A DNA stretch of 64,000 bases, taken from the NCBI RefSeq assembly GCF_000473265.1, contig NZ_KI421511.1, positions 7,847,314-7,911,313 of the forward strand, read 5' to 3'. The DNA is from Amycolatopsis thermoflava N1165 (GTDB lineage: Bacteria > Actinomycetota > Actinomycetes > Mycobacteriales > Pseudonocardiaceae). The stretch's first letter is position 1; each line of letters begins with the position of its first letter. The translations under genes were made by a program, and so were the position numbers. The notes under the pieces are model-generated. The model did not search any database, was not told the origin of the DNA, and saw nothing but the letters and a program-made list of their open reading frames with translations. Below are positions 45,038 through 56,195 of the stretch, piece by piece.

Positions 45038-45886
45038 TCAGCGCGGCACTGGTGTCCGCTGTGGACTGTCGACCTCGCCGAACCGGGCCAGCGCCAGCGC
45101 CGCCGCCACCGCGACCACGAACCCGGCCACGGCCACCGGCGCGAACCCGGCGCGCGTCGAATCGCCCAGCAGGACCACGCCGATCAGCGACGGAACCACG
45201 GTCTCGCCGACCACCATCAGCGCGGTGGCCGTCGTGACGCTGCCGCGCTGCAGGGCCGAGGCGTAGAACAGCATCGCGAGCACCCCGGCCGCGGCGAGGG
45301 CGTACGCGGCGGGATCGGTCAGCACCGCGGTCACGCCCGTCGCGTCCAGGACGCGCCCGGCCAGTGCGACCACGCCGAAGCACAACCCGGAGACCAGCCC
45401 AAGCGCCGGCGTGCGGACGTGCTCGGGAGCGCGCCCGACGGTCCAGCCCGCGGTGGCCAGCAACGCGACGGCCACGAGCAGGCCGACGTGGAACGCCGTG
45501 CCCACCGGCGCGGAACCCTCGCTCCGCGCGGACACGCCGAGCAGCGCCAGCCCGGCGCACACCAGCGCGATCGCGCCCCACTCCCGGCCGGACAGCCGCA
45601 CGCCGAGCGTGAGCGCCGCCACGGCCGTGACGGCGAGGCTCGCCGCGAGCGCGGCCTGCACCACGAACAGCGGCAGCACCCGCAAGGCGGCCAGTTGCGC
45701 CACGAACCCCACGACGTCCAGACCGAGCCCGAGCACGTACCGCCACTGCCGCAGCACGCGCACGAGCAGCCGCGGGTCCACCCCGGACCCGCCGTCGTCC
45801 ACCGCGCGGGCCGCGACGGCCTGGAACACGGACGCGACCCCGTAGGCGACCGCGGCGGCCACCGCGCACAGCAACCCCCACCACAC
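45038..45886 (-). CDS. EamA/DMT-family ten-helix transporter
   Basis: A 282-residue membrane protein with about nine to ten hydrophobic helices in two halves, like drug/metabolite transporters. Segments include [20 protein letters not shown] at the start, [20 protein letters not shown], and [19 protein letters not shown] in the second half. Substrate unknown. The GTG at 45886 has TAGAGT at -13 to -8. It ends 18 bases before the PPOX gene start on the same strand, and is divergent from hisF. Confidence 0.82.
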   Translation of the reverse strand: MWWGLLCAVAAAVAYGVASVFQAVAARAVDDGGSGVDPRLLVRVLRQWRYVLGLGLDVVGFVAQLAALRVLPLFVVQAALAASLAVTAVAALTLGVRLSGREWGAIALVCAGLALLGVSARSEGSAPVGTAFHVGLLVAVALLATAGWTVGRAPEHVRTPALGLVSGLCFGVVALAGRVLDATGVTAVLTDPAAYALAAAGVLAMLFYASALQRGSVTTATALMVVGETVVPSLIGVVLLGDSTRAGFAPVAVAGFVVAVAAALALARFGEVDSPQRTPVPR

Positions 45887-45908
45887 TCACGCCACTCTAG
45901 GGAACATC

Positions 45909-45914
45909 TACCCT
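45909..45914 (+). promoter_or_regulatory. -10 box of leaderless hisF promoter
   Basis: TACCCT at -12 to -7 of the hisF ATG at 45921; the same hexamer and spacing as at hisD and the NYN gene. Confidence 0.6.
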
Positions 45915-45920
45915 GGTGGC

Positions 45921-46694
45921 ATGGGTGTAGCGGTCAGGGTGATCCCGTGTCTGGACGTCGACGCGGGCCGGGTGGTGAAGGGCGTCAACTTCGCCGACCT
46001 CAGGGACGCCGGCGATCCGGTCGAGCTGGCGCGGGCCTACGACGCGGAGGGCGCCGACGAGCTGACCTTCCTCGACGTGACCGCATCCTCGGGCAACCGC
46101 GAGACCACTTTCGACGTGGTCCGGCGCACGGCCGAGCAGGTGTTCATCCCGCTGACCGTCGGCGGCGGTGTGCGCGCCTGCGACGACGTCGACCGCCTGC
46201 TGCGCGCGGGCGCGGACAAGGTGAGCATCAACACGGCGGCGATCGCCCGCCCCGAGCTGCTGCGCGAGGCCTCCCGCCGCTTCGGTGCGCAGTGCATCGT
46301 GCTGTCGGTCGACGCGCGGCGCGTGCCGGAGGGGTCGGAGCCGACGCCGTCCGGGTTCGAGGTGACCACCCACGGCGGCCGCCGCGGCACCGGCATCGAC
46401 GCGGTCGAGTGGGCCCAGCGTGGCGAGGAGCTGGGCGTCGGCGAGATCCTGCTGAACTCGATGGACGCCGACGGCACCAAGGCCGGCTTCGACCTGGAGC
46501 TGATCGAGAAGACCCGCAAGGTCGTCACCGTGCCGGTGATCGCCAGCGGGGGAGCGGGCGCGGTCGAGCACTTCCTGCCCGCGGTGCGGGCCGGGGCGGA
46601 CGCCGTGCTCGCCGCCAGCGTGTTCCACTTCGGACAGTTGAAGATCGGCGCGGTCAAGGACGCCCTGCGCGCCGGTGGGGTCGAGGTCCGGTGA
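45921..46694 (+). CDS. hisF: Imidazole glycerol phosphate synthase, cyclase subunit
   Basis: Uses HisH-made ammonia to form imidazole glycerol phosphate and AICAR. The 257-residue barrel has [19 protein letters not shown] with the first catalytic Asp, [22 protein letters not shown] with the second catalytic Asp, and [11 protein letters not shown]. The GTGA overlap couples it to hisI. It is separated from hisH by priA and two minus-strand genes. Confidence 0.97.
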   Translation: MGVAVRVIPCLDVDAGRVVKGVNFADLRDAGDPVELARAYDAEGADELTFLDVTASSGNRETTFDVVRRTAEQVFIPLTVGGGVRACDDVDRLLRAGADKVSINTAAIARPELLREASRRFGAQCIVLSVDARRVPEGSEPTPSGFEVTTHGGRRGTGIDAVEWAQRGEELGVGEILLNSMDADGTKAGFDLELIEKTRKVVTVPVIASGGAGAVEHFLPAVRAGADAVLAASVFHFGQLKIGAVKDALRAGGVEVR

Positions 46695-47044
46695 GCCTGG
46701 CACCCGAGCTGGCCCAGCGGCTCAAGCGCACCGCCGACGGCCTGGTGTGCGCGGTCGTGGTCGACCACGCGACCTCCGACGTGCTGATGGTGGCCTGGAT
46801 GAACGACGAGGCGCTGGAGCGCACGCTGACCACGCGCCGCGGCACGTACTTCTCGCGCAGCCGCCAGGAGCTGTGGGTCAAGGGCGAGACGTCCGGGCAC
46901 GTGCAGCACGTGCGTGAGGTCCGCCTCGACTGCGACGCGGACACGCTGCTGGTGCGCGTCGACCAGACGGGCCCCGCCTGCCACACCGGCACCCGCACCT
47001 GCTTCGACGGTGCGGACCGCCTGCTGCTGGCCGACGACGCCTAG
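46691..47044 (+). CDS. hisI: Phosphoribosyl-AMP cyclohydrolase
   Basis: Zinc enzyme that opens the adenine ring of PR-AMP. The 117-residue protein is the single-function form (no HisE domain) with [46 protein letters not shown] and the Cys-rich metal segment [12 protein letters not shown]. The GTG at 46691 overlaps hisF. Its stop shares CTAG with the stop of the convergent TetR gene. Confidence 0.97.
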   Translation: MSLAPELAQRLKRTADGLVCAVVVDHATSDVLMVAWMNDEALERTLTTRRGTYFSRSRQELWVKGETSGHVQHVREVRLDCDADTLLVRVDQTGPACHTGTRTCFDGADRLLLADDA

Positions 47045-47655
47045 TCGATGTCGCCGGTCAGGTAGCGCTGCAACGTCGGGCCGACGGCCGCCGCCAGGGT
47101 TTCGACGTCCGTGGTCGAGAACGGCTCGAATTTCGCCACGTACCGGGCCATCCCCATGCCGACCATCTGCGACGCGCACAGCGTCGCGCGCAGCTCCGGC
47201 CGGTCCGGCGACACCCGGCTGACCACGTTCTCCAGCACGTGCCGGATCAGGAAGTCCTTGAGGCTCAACGCGGCCTGGTCGTGGCTGGCGATGCTGCGCA
47301 CCAGCGCCGGGAACGCGCCGCCCTCGGTCGCGTCCCACACCGTCAGGAACCGCCGCACGATCCGCTTCCCGAGCTCGTCCACCGGGCCGTCCAGGAGCTG
47401 CGACAGGAGCTCGACCGGGTCGAACGGCAGCTGCAGCACGGCCTGCGCGAACAGGCCCTCCTTGCCGCCGAACCAGTGGTTCACCATGGCCGCGTCGACA
47501 CCGGCGCGGGCGGCGATCGCGCGCACGGTCGCGCCCTCGTAGCCGCTTTCACTGAAGACCTCGCGCGCGGCGGCCACGAGCGCGGCCCGGGTGTCCTGGC
47601 CGCCGGGCCGGCGGCCGCGCCGCTTGGCGGGCGTAGGCTGTTCCGCGGTGCTCAC
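47041..47655 (-). CDS. TetR-family regulator next to trpE
   Basis: A 204-residue regulator with a basic N-terminal arm ([11 protein letters not shown]) then a helix-turn-helix: [43 protein letters not shown]. The C-terminal helical domain includes a [13 protein letters not shown] segment like the Tetracyclin_repressor_C_17-type. The GTG at 47655 follows GGAGG closely. A palindrome at 47684-47703 lies between it and trpE, so it may repress itself and possibly touch the trpE promoter. Ligand unknown. Confidence 0.88.
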   Translation of the reverse strand: MSTAEQPTPAKRRGRRPGGQDTRAALVAAAREVFSESGYEGATVRAIAARAGVDAAMVNHWFGGKEGLFAQAVLQLPFDPVELLSQLLDGPVDELGKRIVRRFLTVWDATEGGAFPALVRSIASHDQAALSLKDFLIRHVLENVVSRVSPDRPELRATLCASQMVGMGMARYVAKFEPFSTTDVETLAAAVGPTLQRYLTGDID

Positions 47656-47683
47656 CCCTCCATCATGACTCGGACGGAACCAA

Positions 47684-47703
47684 AATTCAACAGAGTCTGA
47701 ATT
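47684..47703. promoter_or_regulatory. Palindrome between the TetR gene and trpE
   Basis: AATTCA-ACAGAGTC-TGAATT, a 6-bp perfect inverted repeat, 29 bases before the TetR start and 47 before the trpE start. A candidate operator of the TetR protein. The AT-rich arms stand out in high-GC DNA. Confidence 0.6.
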
Positions 47704-47749
47704 AACGCCCGGTGCGCAGAGTGTCGGACCCGGGCGGCACAATGGCCCC

Positions 47750-49312
47750 ATGGTCAGTGCGAATCCCACCGACGGCGGCCTCGGTTCGGTGAGCCCCGCG
47801 CGCGACGAGTTCCGTGCCCTCGCCGAGGGCCGTCGCGTGATCCCGGTGGTCCGGCGGCTGCTCGCCGACGGCGAAACGCCCGTCGGGGTCTACCGCAAGC
47901 TCGCGGCCGACCGCCCGGGCACGTTCTTGTTCGAGTCGGCCGAGAACGGGCAGTCGTGGTCGCGCTGGTCCTTCATCGGGGTCCGCAGCCCCGCCGCGCT
48001 GACCGTGCGGGACGGCAAGGCCGTGTGGGAGGGCACCCCGCCGGTGGGCCTGCCCGCCGAGGGCGACCCGCTGACCGTGCTGCGGGAGACGGTCGCCGCG
48101 CTGCACACCGAGCCGCTGCCGGGCATGCCGCCGCTGACCGGCGGGATGGTCGGCTACCTCGGCTACGACGCGGTGCGCTGGCTGGAGAAGCTGCCGGAGC
48201 TGGCGGAGAAGGACCTCGACATCCCCGAGCTGACCATGCTGCTGGCGACCGACCTGGCCGCCGTGGACCACCACGAGGGCACGGTCACGCTCATCGCGAA
48301 CGCGGTCAACTGGGACGACAGCCCGGAGCGGGTCGACGCGGCCTACGACGACGCCGTCCGCCGCCTGGAGGAGATGACCGAGCGGCTCGGCGCGGCGGCC
48401 CCCGCGACCGCCGCCGTCTTCGACCGCCCTGTCCCGGAGTTCGAGCGCCGCCGCACGCAGGCCGACTACTTCGCCGCGGTGGAGAAGGCCGTCGAGGCGA
48501 TCAAGGCCGGCGAAGCGTTCCAGGTCGTGCCCTCGCAACGGTTCGAGATCCCCACCCAGGCCGACGCGCTGGACATCTACCGCGTGCTCCGCACCTCCAA
48601 CCCCAGCCCGTACATGTACCTGCTGCGGCTGGACGGGTTCGACATCGTCGGCTCCAGCCCCGAGTCGCTGGTCACCGTGCGGGACGGCCGCGCCACCACG
48701 CACCCGATCGCGGGCACCCGCTGGCGCGGCGCCGACCCGGAGGAGGACGCGCAGCTGGCCAAGGACCTCCTTGCCGACGAGAAGGAGCGCGCCGAGCACC
48801 TGATGCTGGTCGACCTCGGCCGCAACGACCTGGGCAAGGTCTGCAAGCCCGGCACCGTGCGGGTGGTCGACTTCTTCGCCATCGAGCGCTACAGCCACGT
48901 CATGCACATCGTGTCCACCGTCACCGGGGAGCTGGCCGAGGACAAGACCGCGTTCGACGCGGTGGCCGCGTGCTTCCCGGCCGGCACGCTCTCCGGCGCC
49001 CCCAAGGTGCGCGCGATGGAGCTGATCGAAGAGCTGGAGCCGACCCGCCGCGGTCTCTACGGCGGCGTCGTCGGCTACCTCGACTTCGCGGGCGACGCCG
49101 ACACGGCCATCGCGATCCGCACCGCCCTGATCCGGGACGGGATCGCGTACGTGCAGGCGGGCGGCGGCGTGGTGGCCGACTCGGTGCCCGAGTACGAGGA
49201 CAACGAATGCCTGAACAAGGCCCGCACGGTGCTCTCCGCGGTCGCCGCCGCGCAGACCATGGCGCCGCCGCGGAAGCTGGACCCGGCCGATGACGTCGCC
49301 AGCGTCCAGTAA
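47750..49312 (+). CDS. trpE: Anthranilate synthase component I
   Basis: Chorismate-binding subunit that makes anthranilate with ammonia from TrpG. The 520-residue protein has the regulatory N-terminal part with an [20 protein letters not shown] Trp-binding segment (here [19 protein letters not shown]) and the catalytic core with [29 protein letters not shown] and [24 protein letters not shown] at -12 to -7 suggests a leaderless start at the ATG 47750. No trpG is next to it. The gene end overlaps the next gene by 23 bases. Confidence 0.97.
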   Translation: MVSANPTDGGLGSVSPARDEFRALAEGRRVIPVVRRLLADGETPVGVYRKLAADRPGTFLFESAENGQSWSRWSFIGVRSPAALTVRDGKAVWEGTPPVGLPAEGDPLTVLRETVAALHTEPLPGMPPLTGGMVGYLGYDAVRWLEKLPELAEKDLDIPELTMLLATDLAAVDHHEGTVTLIANAVNWDDSPERVDAAYDDAVRRLEEMTERLGAAAPATAAVFDRPVPEFERRRTQADYFAAVEKAVEAIKAGEAFQVVPSQRFEIPTQADALDIYRVLRTSNPSPYMYLLRLDGFDIVGSSPESLVTVRDGRATTHPIAGTRWRGADPEEDAQLAKDLLADEKERAEHLMLVDLGRNDLGKVCKPGTVRVVDFFAIERYSHVMHIVSTVTGELAEDKTAFDAVAACFPAGTLSGAPKVRAMELIEELEPTRRGLYGGVVGYLDFAGDADTAIAIRTALIRDGIAYVQAGGGVVADSVPEYEDNECLNKARTVLSAVAAAQTMAPPRKLDPADDVASVQ

Positions 49313-49841
49313 GCGTCCACTGTGGATCGTCGCGGCCGCGCTCCTGCTGGCCGCGGCCGCGCTGTGGGGTTCCTCGCGGCTGGTCTGGGCCGCCGAGCTG
49401 CGCGACGCGGGCGTGCGCGGGATGGTGCTGGACAAGCACACCGGCGAGCAGGAGTCAGTCGCGCTGGTGCCGCTGGCCGTGCTCGCGCTGGCCGGGGTCG
49501 CCGGGCTGATCGCCGCGGGCGGCTGGCTGCGGCGCGCGCTGGGCGTGCTGGTCGCGCTGGCCGGCATCGCCGCGGGCTGGATCGCGATCGACGGCTGGCG
49601 CTTCGGCGGCTTCCCGGAGGGTGCGCCCACCGCGCAGATCTTCGCCGGGCGCGGACTGGCCCTGCTGGCGGGAATTCTGATGCTCGTCGCGGGGTTGTTC
49701 GCCATCAAGGGCGCCGGCCGCATGGCGAAGCTGGGCGCGCGCTACGAGGCCCCGGCCGGCCGGAAGAAGGCCGCGAAGGATCCGGACGCGGAGTTGTGGG
49801 AGGCGCTGTCGGAGGGCGAGGACCCGACTACTGATCGGTAG
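49290..49841 (+). CDS. Trp-region conserved membrane protein (TIGR02234 type)
   Basis: A 183-residue membrane protein with four helices (about 10-30, 57-75, 82-100, 120-140) and a charged C-terminal tail. Proteins of this family sit between trpE and trpC in actinobacteria (mycobacterial Rv1610). The ATG at 49290 lies inside the end of trpE (23-base overlap), which means tight coupling. A role linked to tryptophan metabolism or transport is assumed from context only. Confidence 0.85.
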   Translation: MTSPASSKRPLWIVAAALLLAAAALWGSSRLVWAAELRDAGVRGMVLDKHTGEQESVALVPLAVLALAGVAGLIAAGGWLRRALGVLVALAGIAAGWIAIDGWRFGGFPEGAPTAQIFAGRGLALLAGILMLVAGLFAIKGAGRMAKLGARYEAPAGRKKAAKDPDAELWEALSEGEDPTTDR

Positions 49842-49939
49842 GCGGCGATTTCCGCTGCCGGACAAGGCAAGTCCGACCCGGAACCGGTCCGCACAGGTGG
49901 GCGGGTTAGCATCTTTTCTGCGGGAAGGGGAAGGTGTTT

Positions 49940-49990
49940 GTGAGCCAGCTTTCGAGTGAATGTGCGACAACCGGTGAGGTTGCGCCGTGA
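49940..49990 (+). CDS. Possible 16-codon upstream open frame coupled to trpC
   Basis: A GTG at 49940 preceded by GGGGAAGG opens a 16-codon frame ([16 protein letters not shown]) that stops with TGA overlapping the trpC GTG in a GTGA junction. A second GTG two codons earlier is also in frame. It holds no Trp codons, so it is not a classical attenuator peptide. It could serve to bring ribosomes to trpC. Real translation is unproven. Confidence 0.35.
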   Translation: MSQLSSECATTGEVAP

Positions 49991-50792
49991 CCGTTCTCGA
50001 AGACATCGTCGCCGGCGTCCGGGAAGATCTCGCCGAACGGGAGAAGGCGCTCCCGTTCGACGAGCTGAAGCGGCTCGCCGCGCAGGCGCCGCCGCCGCGG
50101 GACGCCATGTCCGCGCTGCGTGACTCGTCGATCGGCGTCATCGCCGAGGTCAAGCGCCGCAGCCCGTCCAAGGGTGCGCTGGCCGACATCCCCGACCCCG
50201 CCGCGCTCGCCAAGGACTACGAGGCGGCAGGCGCGCGCGTCATCAGCGTCCTCACCGAGGAGCGCCGGTTCGGCGGCTCGCTGGCCGACCTGGACGCCGT
50301 CCGCGCCGCGGTCGACATCCCGATCCTCCGCAAGGACTTCATCGTCACCCCCTACCAGGTCCACGAGGCCCGCGCACACGGCGCCGACCTGGTCCTGCTG
50401 ATCGTCGCGGCGCTGGAGCAGAACGCCCTCATGGCGCTGCTCGACCGCGTCGAGTCGCTGGGCATGACGGCGCTGGTCGAGGTGCACAACGCCGAGGAGG
50501 CCGACCGGGCGCTGGAGGCCGGCGCCAAGGTCATCGGCATCAACGCCCGCAACCTGCACACCCTCGAGGTCGACCGGGACGTCTTCGGCCGTCTCGCGCC
50601 GGGCCTGCCGTTCGACACGGTGAAGGTCGCCGAGTCCGGTGTCCGCGGCCCCGGCGACCTGATGGCCTACGCCGGGCACGGCGCCGACGCGGTCCTGGTC
50701 GGCGAGGGCCTGGTGGCCTCGGGCGACCCGAAGGGCGCACTGATGAAGCTGGTCACCGCCGGATCGCACCCCGCATGCCCGAGGCCGAGCCG

Positions 50793-50796
<4 letters not shown>
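49987..50796 (+). CDS. trpC: Indole-3-glycerol-phosphate synthase
   Basis: Closes the indole ring from CdRP. The 269-residue barrel enzyme has [14 protein letters not shown] (catalytic Lys and Glu), [33 protein letters not shown] and IGINARNL. It is the single-function form; the TrpF step is expected from PriA. The GTG at 49987 overlaps the stop of a possible short upstream frame. Followed by trpB with an ATGA overlap. Confidence 0.97.
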
Positions 50797-52006
<1,210 letters not shown>

Positions 52007-52010
<4 letters not shown>

Positions 52011-52798
52011 CCGGGCTGCAGGATCTGTTCGCTCAGACGAAGAGCGAGGGCCGCGCCGCGCTGGTCGGCTACCTGCCCGCCGGGTACCCGACGGTGCCGG
52101 GCTCGAAGGACCTGCTCGCGGCCCTGATCGACGGCGGCGCGGACCTCGTCGAGGTCGGCGTGCCGTACTCCGACCCGGTGATGGACGGCCCGACGATCCA
52201 GCTCGCCGCGGACGCCGCCCTGAAGAACGGCTTCCGGCTGCGGAACCTGTTCGAGGTCGTCGAGTCGGTGTCGGCCCGCGGTGGTCGCGCGGTCGTGATG
52301 ACCTACTGGAACCCGGTGCGCCAGTACGGGGTGGAGAAGTTCGCGCGCGACCTCGCCGCCGCCGGTGGCCTCGGCCTCATCACGCCGGACCTGATCCCGG
52401 ACGAGGCAGGCGACTGGATGGCCGCGTCCGAGCAGCACGGCCTGGACCGCATCTTCCTGGTCGCGCCGTCCTCGTCGGAGGAGCGGATCGACCTGACCGT
52501 CAAGGCGTCCTCCGGGTTCGTGTACGCGGCCGCGGTCATGGGCGTCACCGGCGCGCGGGACCAGGTCAGCAGCGGCGCGGCCGAGCTGGTGGCGCGCACC
52601 AGGGCGCACACGGACCTGCCGATCGGTGTCGGCCTGGGTGTCCGGTCGCGTGAGCAGGCGGCCGAGATCGCCGGGTTCGCGGACGCCGTGATCGTGGGGT
52701 CGGCGCTGGTGTCGGCCGCCGCGGGCGGCACCGAACCGGTGCACGCGCTGGCCGGTGAGCTCGCCGAGGGCGTGCGTCAGGCCGTCGCCAACGCCTGA
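52007..52798 (+). CDS. trpA: Tryptophan synthase alpha subunit
   Basis: Cleaves indole-3-glycerol phosphate and passes indole to TrpB through a channel. The 263-residue barrel has [10 protein letters not shown] with the Glu replaced by the usual local pattern, [20 protein letters not shown] (catalytic Asp), [33 protein letters not shown] and [16 protein letters not shown] overlap with trpB. Last gene of the trp run; a weak hairpin near 52804-52821 follows. Confidence 0.97.
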
Positions 52799-52853
52799 GG
52801 ATTCCACGGCAAAACACGTGGCTTCCGCGCCGATCGATCGGCAGACTGGCGGC

Positions 52854-53357
52854 ATGGCCTATGAACTCGCGCAGGTGAACGTCGGCCGCCTGGTCGCCCC
52901 GCTGACGTCGCCCCAGCTCAAGGACTTCGTGGACGCGCTCGACCCGGTCAACGCGCTCGCCGACGCCGCACCCGGTTTCGTGTGGCGCATGCAGACCGAG
53001 GACGGCAACGCGACCGCGATCCGCGCCTTCGAGTGGGACACGGGCACCAGCGCGGGGGTCATCGTCAACATGTCGACGTGGCGTTCGGTCGAGGACCTGG
53101 CCGCGTACGTGTACTCGGGGGAGCACCGGGCGGTGCTCAAGCGCCGCCGCGAGTGGTTCGAGCGGATGCCCGAGACGTTCACCGCGCTGTGGTGGGTGCC
53201 CGAGGGGCACCGGCCGGGCACCGACGAGGCCGAGGACCGGATCCGGCACCTGCGGGCCCACGGGCCGACGCCGTACGCGTTCACCTTCCGCGAGACGTTC
53301 CCGCCCGGCGGCGCCGTGCCCGAGCCCGGGCAGGCCGACTGGTTCTGCAAGGCATGA
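52854..53357 (+). CDS. DUF3291 family protein
   Basis: A 167-residue protein of the dimeric alpha/beta-barrel type. Family features: AYELAQVNVGRLVAPL at the start, FVWRMQTEDG, VNMSTWRSVEDLAAYVYSGEHR in the centre, ALWWVPEGHRPG and TFRETFPP near the end. Function is unknown. CAGACT at -12 to -7 of the ATG suggests a leaderless mRNA. The stop overlaps the MOSC gene by four bases, so the two are co-translated. Confidence 0.87.
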   Translation: MAYELAQVNVGRLVAPLTSPQLKDFVDALDPVNALADAAPGFVWRMQTEDGNATAIRAFEWDTGTSAGVIVNMSTWRSVEDLAAYVYSGEHRAVLKRRREWFERMPETFTALWWVPEGHRPGTDEAEDRIRHLRAHGPTPYAFTFRETFPPGGAVPEPGQADWFCKA

Positions 53358-54031
53358 GCATGGCGAAGGTGCTGTCGGTCAACATCGGGACGAAGCGCGA
53401 GCTGCGGGAGGCCGATCTCGGGGTCACCGGGATCGACAAGCGCCCCGTCGACGGTCCGGTGGCGGTGGCCGCGCCCGGCCCGCGCGGCGTCGGCGCGAGC
53501 GGCGTGGCCGGTGACGTGATCTGCGACCTGCGCCACCACGGCGGCGACGACCAGGCGGTGTACGTGTACGCGCGGGAGGACCTGGACGTCTGGGCGGCGG
53601 AACTGGGCCGCGAGCTGCCACCCGGCGTGTTCGGCGAAAACCTGACCACGACGGGCGTCGACGTGACCGGGGCGCTGATCGGGGAGCGGTGGCGGGTCGG
53701 CTCGTCGCTGGTGCTGGAGGTGACCTCGCCGCGCATCCCGTGCCGCACGTTCGCCGGCTGGCTCGGCGAACGCGGCTGGGTGAAGACGTTCACGCAGCGC
53801 GCGCTGCCCGGCGCCTACTTCCGGGTGCTCGAGCCGGGCTCAGTCCAGGCCGGCGACGCGGTGACGGTGCTGTCGCGGCCCGACCACGGCGTGACGATCG
53901 GGCTCGCATTCCGGGCGTTCACCACTGAGCCCGCGCTGCTGCCCGACCTGGCCACCGTGGAGGCCCTGCCGGAGTACGACAAGCGCAAGATACGCCGCGC
54001 CCTGGAGCGGCGAGGAGCCTCCGCGGGCTAG
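53354..54031 (+). CDS. MOSC-domain protein (YiiM-like)
   Basis: A 225-residue protein with a MOSC domain, the fold that handles sulfur for molybdenum cofactor. It has VLSVNIGTKRELR, GVAGDVICDLRHHGGDDQAVYVYAREDLDVW, GVFGENLTTTG, and the conserved Cys in SPRIPCRTFAGWL. Stand-alone YiiM-type MOSC proteins reduce N-hydroxylated bases or related compounds in other bacteria. Start at 53354 overlaps the DUF3291 stop; an ATG two codons later is possible. Confidence 0.88.
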   Translation: MSMAKVLSVNIGTKRELREADLGVTGIDKRPVDGPVAVAAPGPRGVGASGVAGDVICDLRHHGGDDQAVYVYAREDLDVWAAELGRELPPGVFGENLTTTGVDVTGALIGERWRVGSSLVLEVTSPRIPCRTFAGWLGERGWVKTFTQRALPGAYFRVLEPGSVQAGDAVTVLSRPDHGVTIGLAFRAFTTEPALLPDLATVEALPEYDKRKIRRALERRGASAG

Positions 54032-54137
54032 GACGGCCGGTGCCGGGTGGAAGGGTGTCCTCGCGTTTCGGATGAACCGGGGGACGATATGCCACACTGG
54101 CCGGAAAAGGGGCCTGCGGCGGGAACGGAGGTGAGCC

Positions 54138-54689
54138 GTGGCAGCACCGGCTGAACCGGACTACCTCGTGCCGAAGCACGACGGTGAATGGACCGTGGAG
54201 GACGTTCTCGGGCTGCCTGAGGACCACGGCAGCCGCATCGAGCTGGTCGATGGGGGCCTGCTCGTGAGCCCCGCGCCCAAGTCAGGTCATCAGCGGCTCC
54301 TGCAGAAGTTGCAGGTCGCGCTGTCGCCGGTACTCCCCGCCGGGACCGAACTGCTGCCGGGAGTGAACGTCCGGCTGCCAGGGCAGCGGTTGCTGATCCC
54401 GGATTTCGCGGTCGTGACCACACCTGGCCTCGAGGTCGTCTACTACCAGGCGCAGGATCTCCTCATCGCCGCGGAGATCGTCTCGCCGTCGAGCCGGGTG
54501 CAGGACCGGGTGCTCAAGCGGCAGCTCTACGCGGAGGCGGGCGTCCCGTTCTACCTCCTCGTCGAGACTGACGGCCCGGCGGTGCTGTTCGAGCTCGCCG
54601 ACGGCGAGTACCGCGAGAGCGCGCGCAGCGAGGGCGGCAAGCTCACCTTCACCGAGCCCTTCGCGGCCACCCTCGACCTCACCCGCTGA
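54138..54689 (+). CDS. Uma2-family PD-(D/E)xK nuclease-like protein
   Basis: A 183-residue protein of the Uma2/DUF820 family. It has the early RIELVDGGLLVSPAP, then LLIPDFAVV (PD), the LIAAEIVSPSS strand (ExV) and LKRQLYAEAGVPFYLLVE that make up the PD-(D/E)xK core. These are common in actinobacteria and cyanobacteria, with unknown targets; some are thought to be transposon-linked, but no mobile element is seen here. GGAGGTGAGCC precedes the GTG at 54138. Confidence 0.88.
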   Translation: MAAPAEPDYLVPKHDGEWTVEDVLGLPEDHGSRIELVDGGLLVSPAPKSGHQRLLQKLQVALSPVLPAGTELLPGVNVRLPGQRLLIPDFAVVTTPGLEVVYYQAQDLLIAAEIVSPSSRVQDRVLKRQLYAEAGVPFYLLVETDGPAVLFELADGEYRESARSEGGKLTFTEPFAATLDLTR

Positions 54690-54712
54690 TCCGGGCGTGG
54701 CAGGCTGTCCGC

Positions 54713-54880
54713 ATGGCCCGGCCTTCTCCCCTGCAGGTGCGCAGTCTCGTCATCGCCGTGGTGGCGGCTCTGGTGGCGGTCTGGAACGTCACCCAGGGTG
54801 GCCCGTGGTACCTCACCGCGATCTTCGGCGTCGGGTGTGTGCTCGCGATCGGGTCGGCCGTCCTCAACCGCGCGGGCTGA
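54713..54880 (+). CDS. Small two-helix membrane protein
   Basis: A 55-residue protein with two hydrophobic helices (about 11-24 and 33-50) joined by a NVTQGGPWYL loop. The ATG at 54713 has CAGGCT at -12 to -7 and no ribosome site, in line with the leaderless genes nearby. It lies 37 bases before lgt. Family unknown; it may be in the lgt transcription unit or read alone. Confidence 0.65.
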   Translation: MARPSPLQVRSLVIAVVAALVAVWNVTQGGPWYLTAIFGVGCVLAIGSAVLNRAG

Positions 54881-54905
54881 CCCACGCACTTCACACCGCG
54901 CACGT

Positions 54906-54911
54906 TACGGT
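54906..54911 (+). promoter_or_regulatory. -10 box of leaderless lgt promoter
   Basis: TACGGT at -12 to -7 of the GTG at 54918, without a ribosome site. Confidence 0.55.
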
Positions 54912-54917
54912 GAGCGC

Positions 54918-55847
54918 GTGAATTCCGCCTCGGCTGTGTTCCTCGCGACGATCCCGAGCCCGGACCGCGGCGTCTGGCACCTGGGACCGATCCCGATCCG
55001 CGCCTACGCGCTCTGCATCATCGCCGGCATCATCCTCGCCATCTGGTGGGGCGACCGCCGCTGGGTGCAGCGCGGCGGCACCAAGGGCACGGTCGTCGAC
55101 ATCGCCGTGTGGGCCGTGCCGTTCGGTCTCGTCGGCGGGCGCCTGTACCACGTCATCACCGACTGGTGGCGCTACTTCGGCGAGGGCAAGGACCCGGTCA
55201 AGGCGCTCTACATCTGGGACGGCGGCCTCGGCATCTGGGGCGCGATCGCCCTCGGCGCGGTCGGCGCGTGGATCGGCTGCCGCCGCAAGGGCGTGCCGCT
55301 GCCCGCGATGGCCGACGCGATCGCCCCCGGCATCGTCGTCGCACAGGCCATCGGCCGCCTCGGCAACTACTTCAACCAGGAGCTCTACGGCGCGCACACC
55401 ACGCTGCCCTGGGGCCTGGAGATCTACCAGCGCTTCGACCCGAACAACCCGACGATCCCCGACCAGGGGCCCAACGGCATCGCGTTCGGGCACATCCCGC
55501 TCGCCGACAGCCCGGTGCACCCGACGTTCCTGTACGAGCTGATCTGGAACCTGCTCATCGCGGCGCTGGTCGTCTACGCCGACCGCAAGATGCGCCTCGG
55601 CCACGGCCGCGCGTTCGCCCTGTACGTCGCCGGGTACACGCTGGGCCGGTTCTGGATCGAGCTGATGCGCACCGACGACGCCACCCACATCCTCGGCCTG
55701 CGGGTCAACACGTGGACGTCGATCCTCGTCTTCGCCGGCGCGATGGTCTACTTCGTCCTCGCCAAGCGGCGAGGGCCGCGCGAGGCGCCGGAAACGTTGC
55801 GCAGCAAGGACGACGACACCGAAAAGGTCGCGCCGGAACGCGAGTAG
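54918..55847 (+). CDS. lgt: Prolipoprotein diacylglyceryl transferase
   Basis: Adds diacylglycerol to the lipobox Cys of lipoproteins such as BtuF in this window. The 309-residue membrane protein has about seven helices, RAYALCIIAGIILAIWWG, the GGLGIWGA segment, the Lgt signature GRLGNYFNQELYG and HPTFLYELIWN. It follows trpA at a short distance as in mycobacteria. The charged tail (KDDDTEKVAPERE) is short compared with mycobacterial Lgt. Confidence 0.96.
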   Translation: MNSASAVFLATIPSPDRGVWHLGPIPIRAYALCIIAGIILAIWWGDRRWVQRGGTKGTVVDIAVWAVPFGLVGGRLYHVITDWWRYFGEGKDPVKALYIWDGGLGIWGAIALGAVGAWIGCRRKGVPLPAMADAIAPGIVVAQAIGRLGNYFNQELYGAHTTLPWGLEIYQRFDPNNPTIPDQGPNGIAFGHIPLADSPVHPTFLYELIWNLLIAALVVYADRKMRLGHGRAFALYVAGYTLGRFWIELMRTDDATHILGLRVNTWTSILVFAGAMVYFVLAKRRGPREAPETLRSKDDDTEKVAPERE

Positions 55848-55892
55848 TTCTACTCACGCGCGCCACCGGCCGGGCGCGGCAGACTGGCGATC

Positions 55893-56195
55893 ATGACCGA
55901 GGACCGGCGGCCGGGTGTGGCCTTCCTGGGGTTCGCGCTCGCGACCGGACTGCTGATCGCCGTCGTGACCGCCCTGGCCGGGGACGTCGTCGCCGGCTGG
56001 CACGCCGTCGAATACGCCTACGCGTTCATCGGGGTCACGTTCGGCGCGATCATCGGCGGGTCCCTGTGCCGGCTCGCGCGGCCGCCGTGGCGTTCCCTGG
56101 GCAGCGGGCTGCTCCTCGGTGGCGCGCTCGGTTTCGCGGCCCTCGTCGCCGCGGGCGTGGTCCTCTACATCGGCCTGAGGCAGTGGTCTAGCTGA
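55893..56195 (+). CDS. Small three-helix membrane protein
   Basis: A 100-residue protein with three or four hydrophobic stretches (about 8-30, 42-58, 70-95). No family is recognised. CAGACT lies at -13 to -8 of the ATG at 55893. It ends inside the last 8 bases of the convergent DapB-like gene. Confidence 0.6.
   Translation: MTEDRRPGVAFLGFALATGLLIAVVTALAGDVVAGWHAVEYAYAFIGVTFGAIIGGSLCRLARPPWRSLGSGLLLGGALGFAALVAAGVVLYIGLRQWSS

Noticed and set aside
49842-49986. Trp attenuator before trpC
   Set aside because: No run of Trp codons and no terminator/antiterminator hairpin pair could be drawn.
52804-52821. Terminator after trpA
   Set aside because: CCACG/CGTGG is only a 5-bp stem with no T run.
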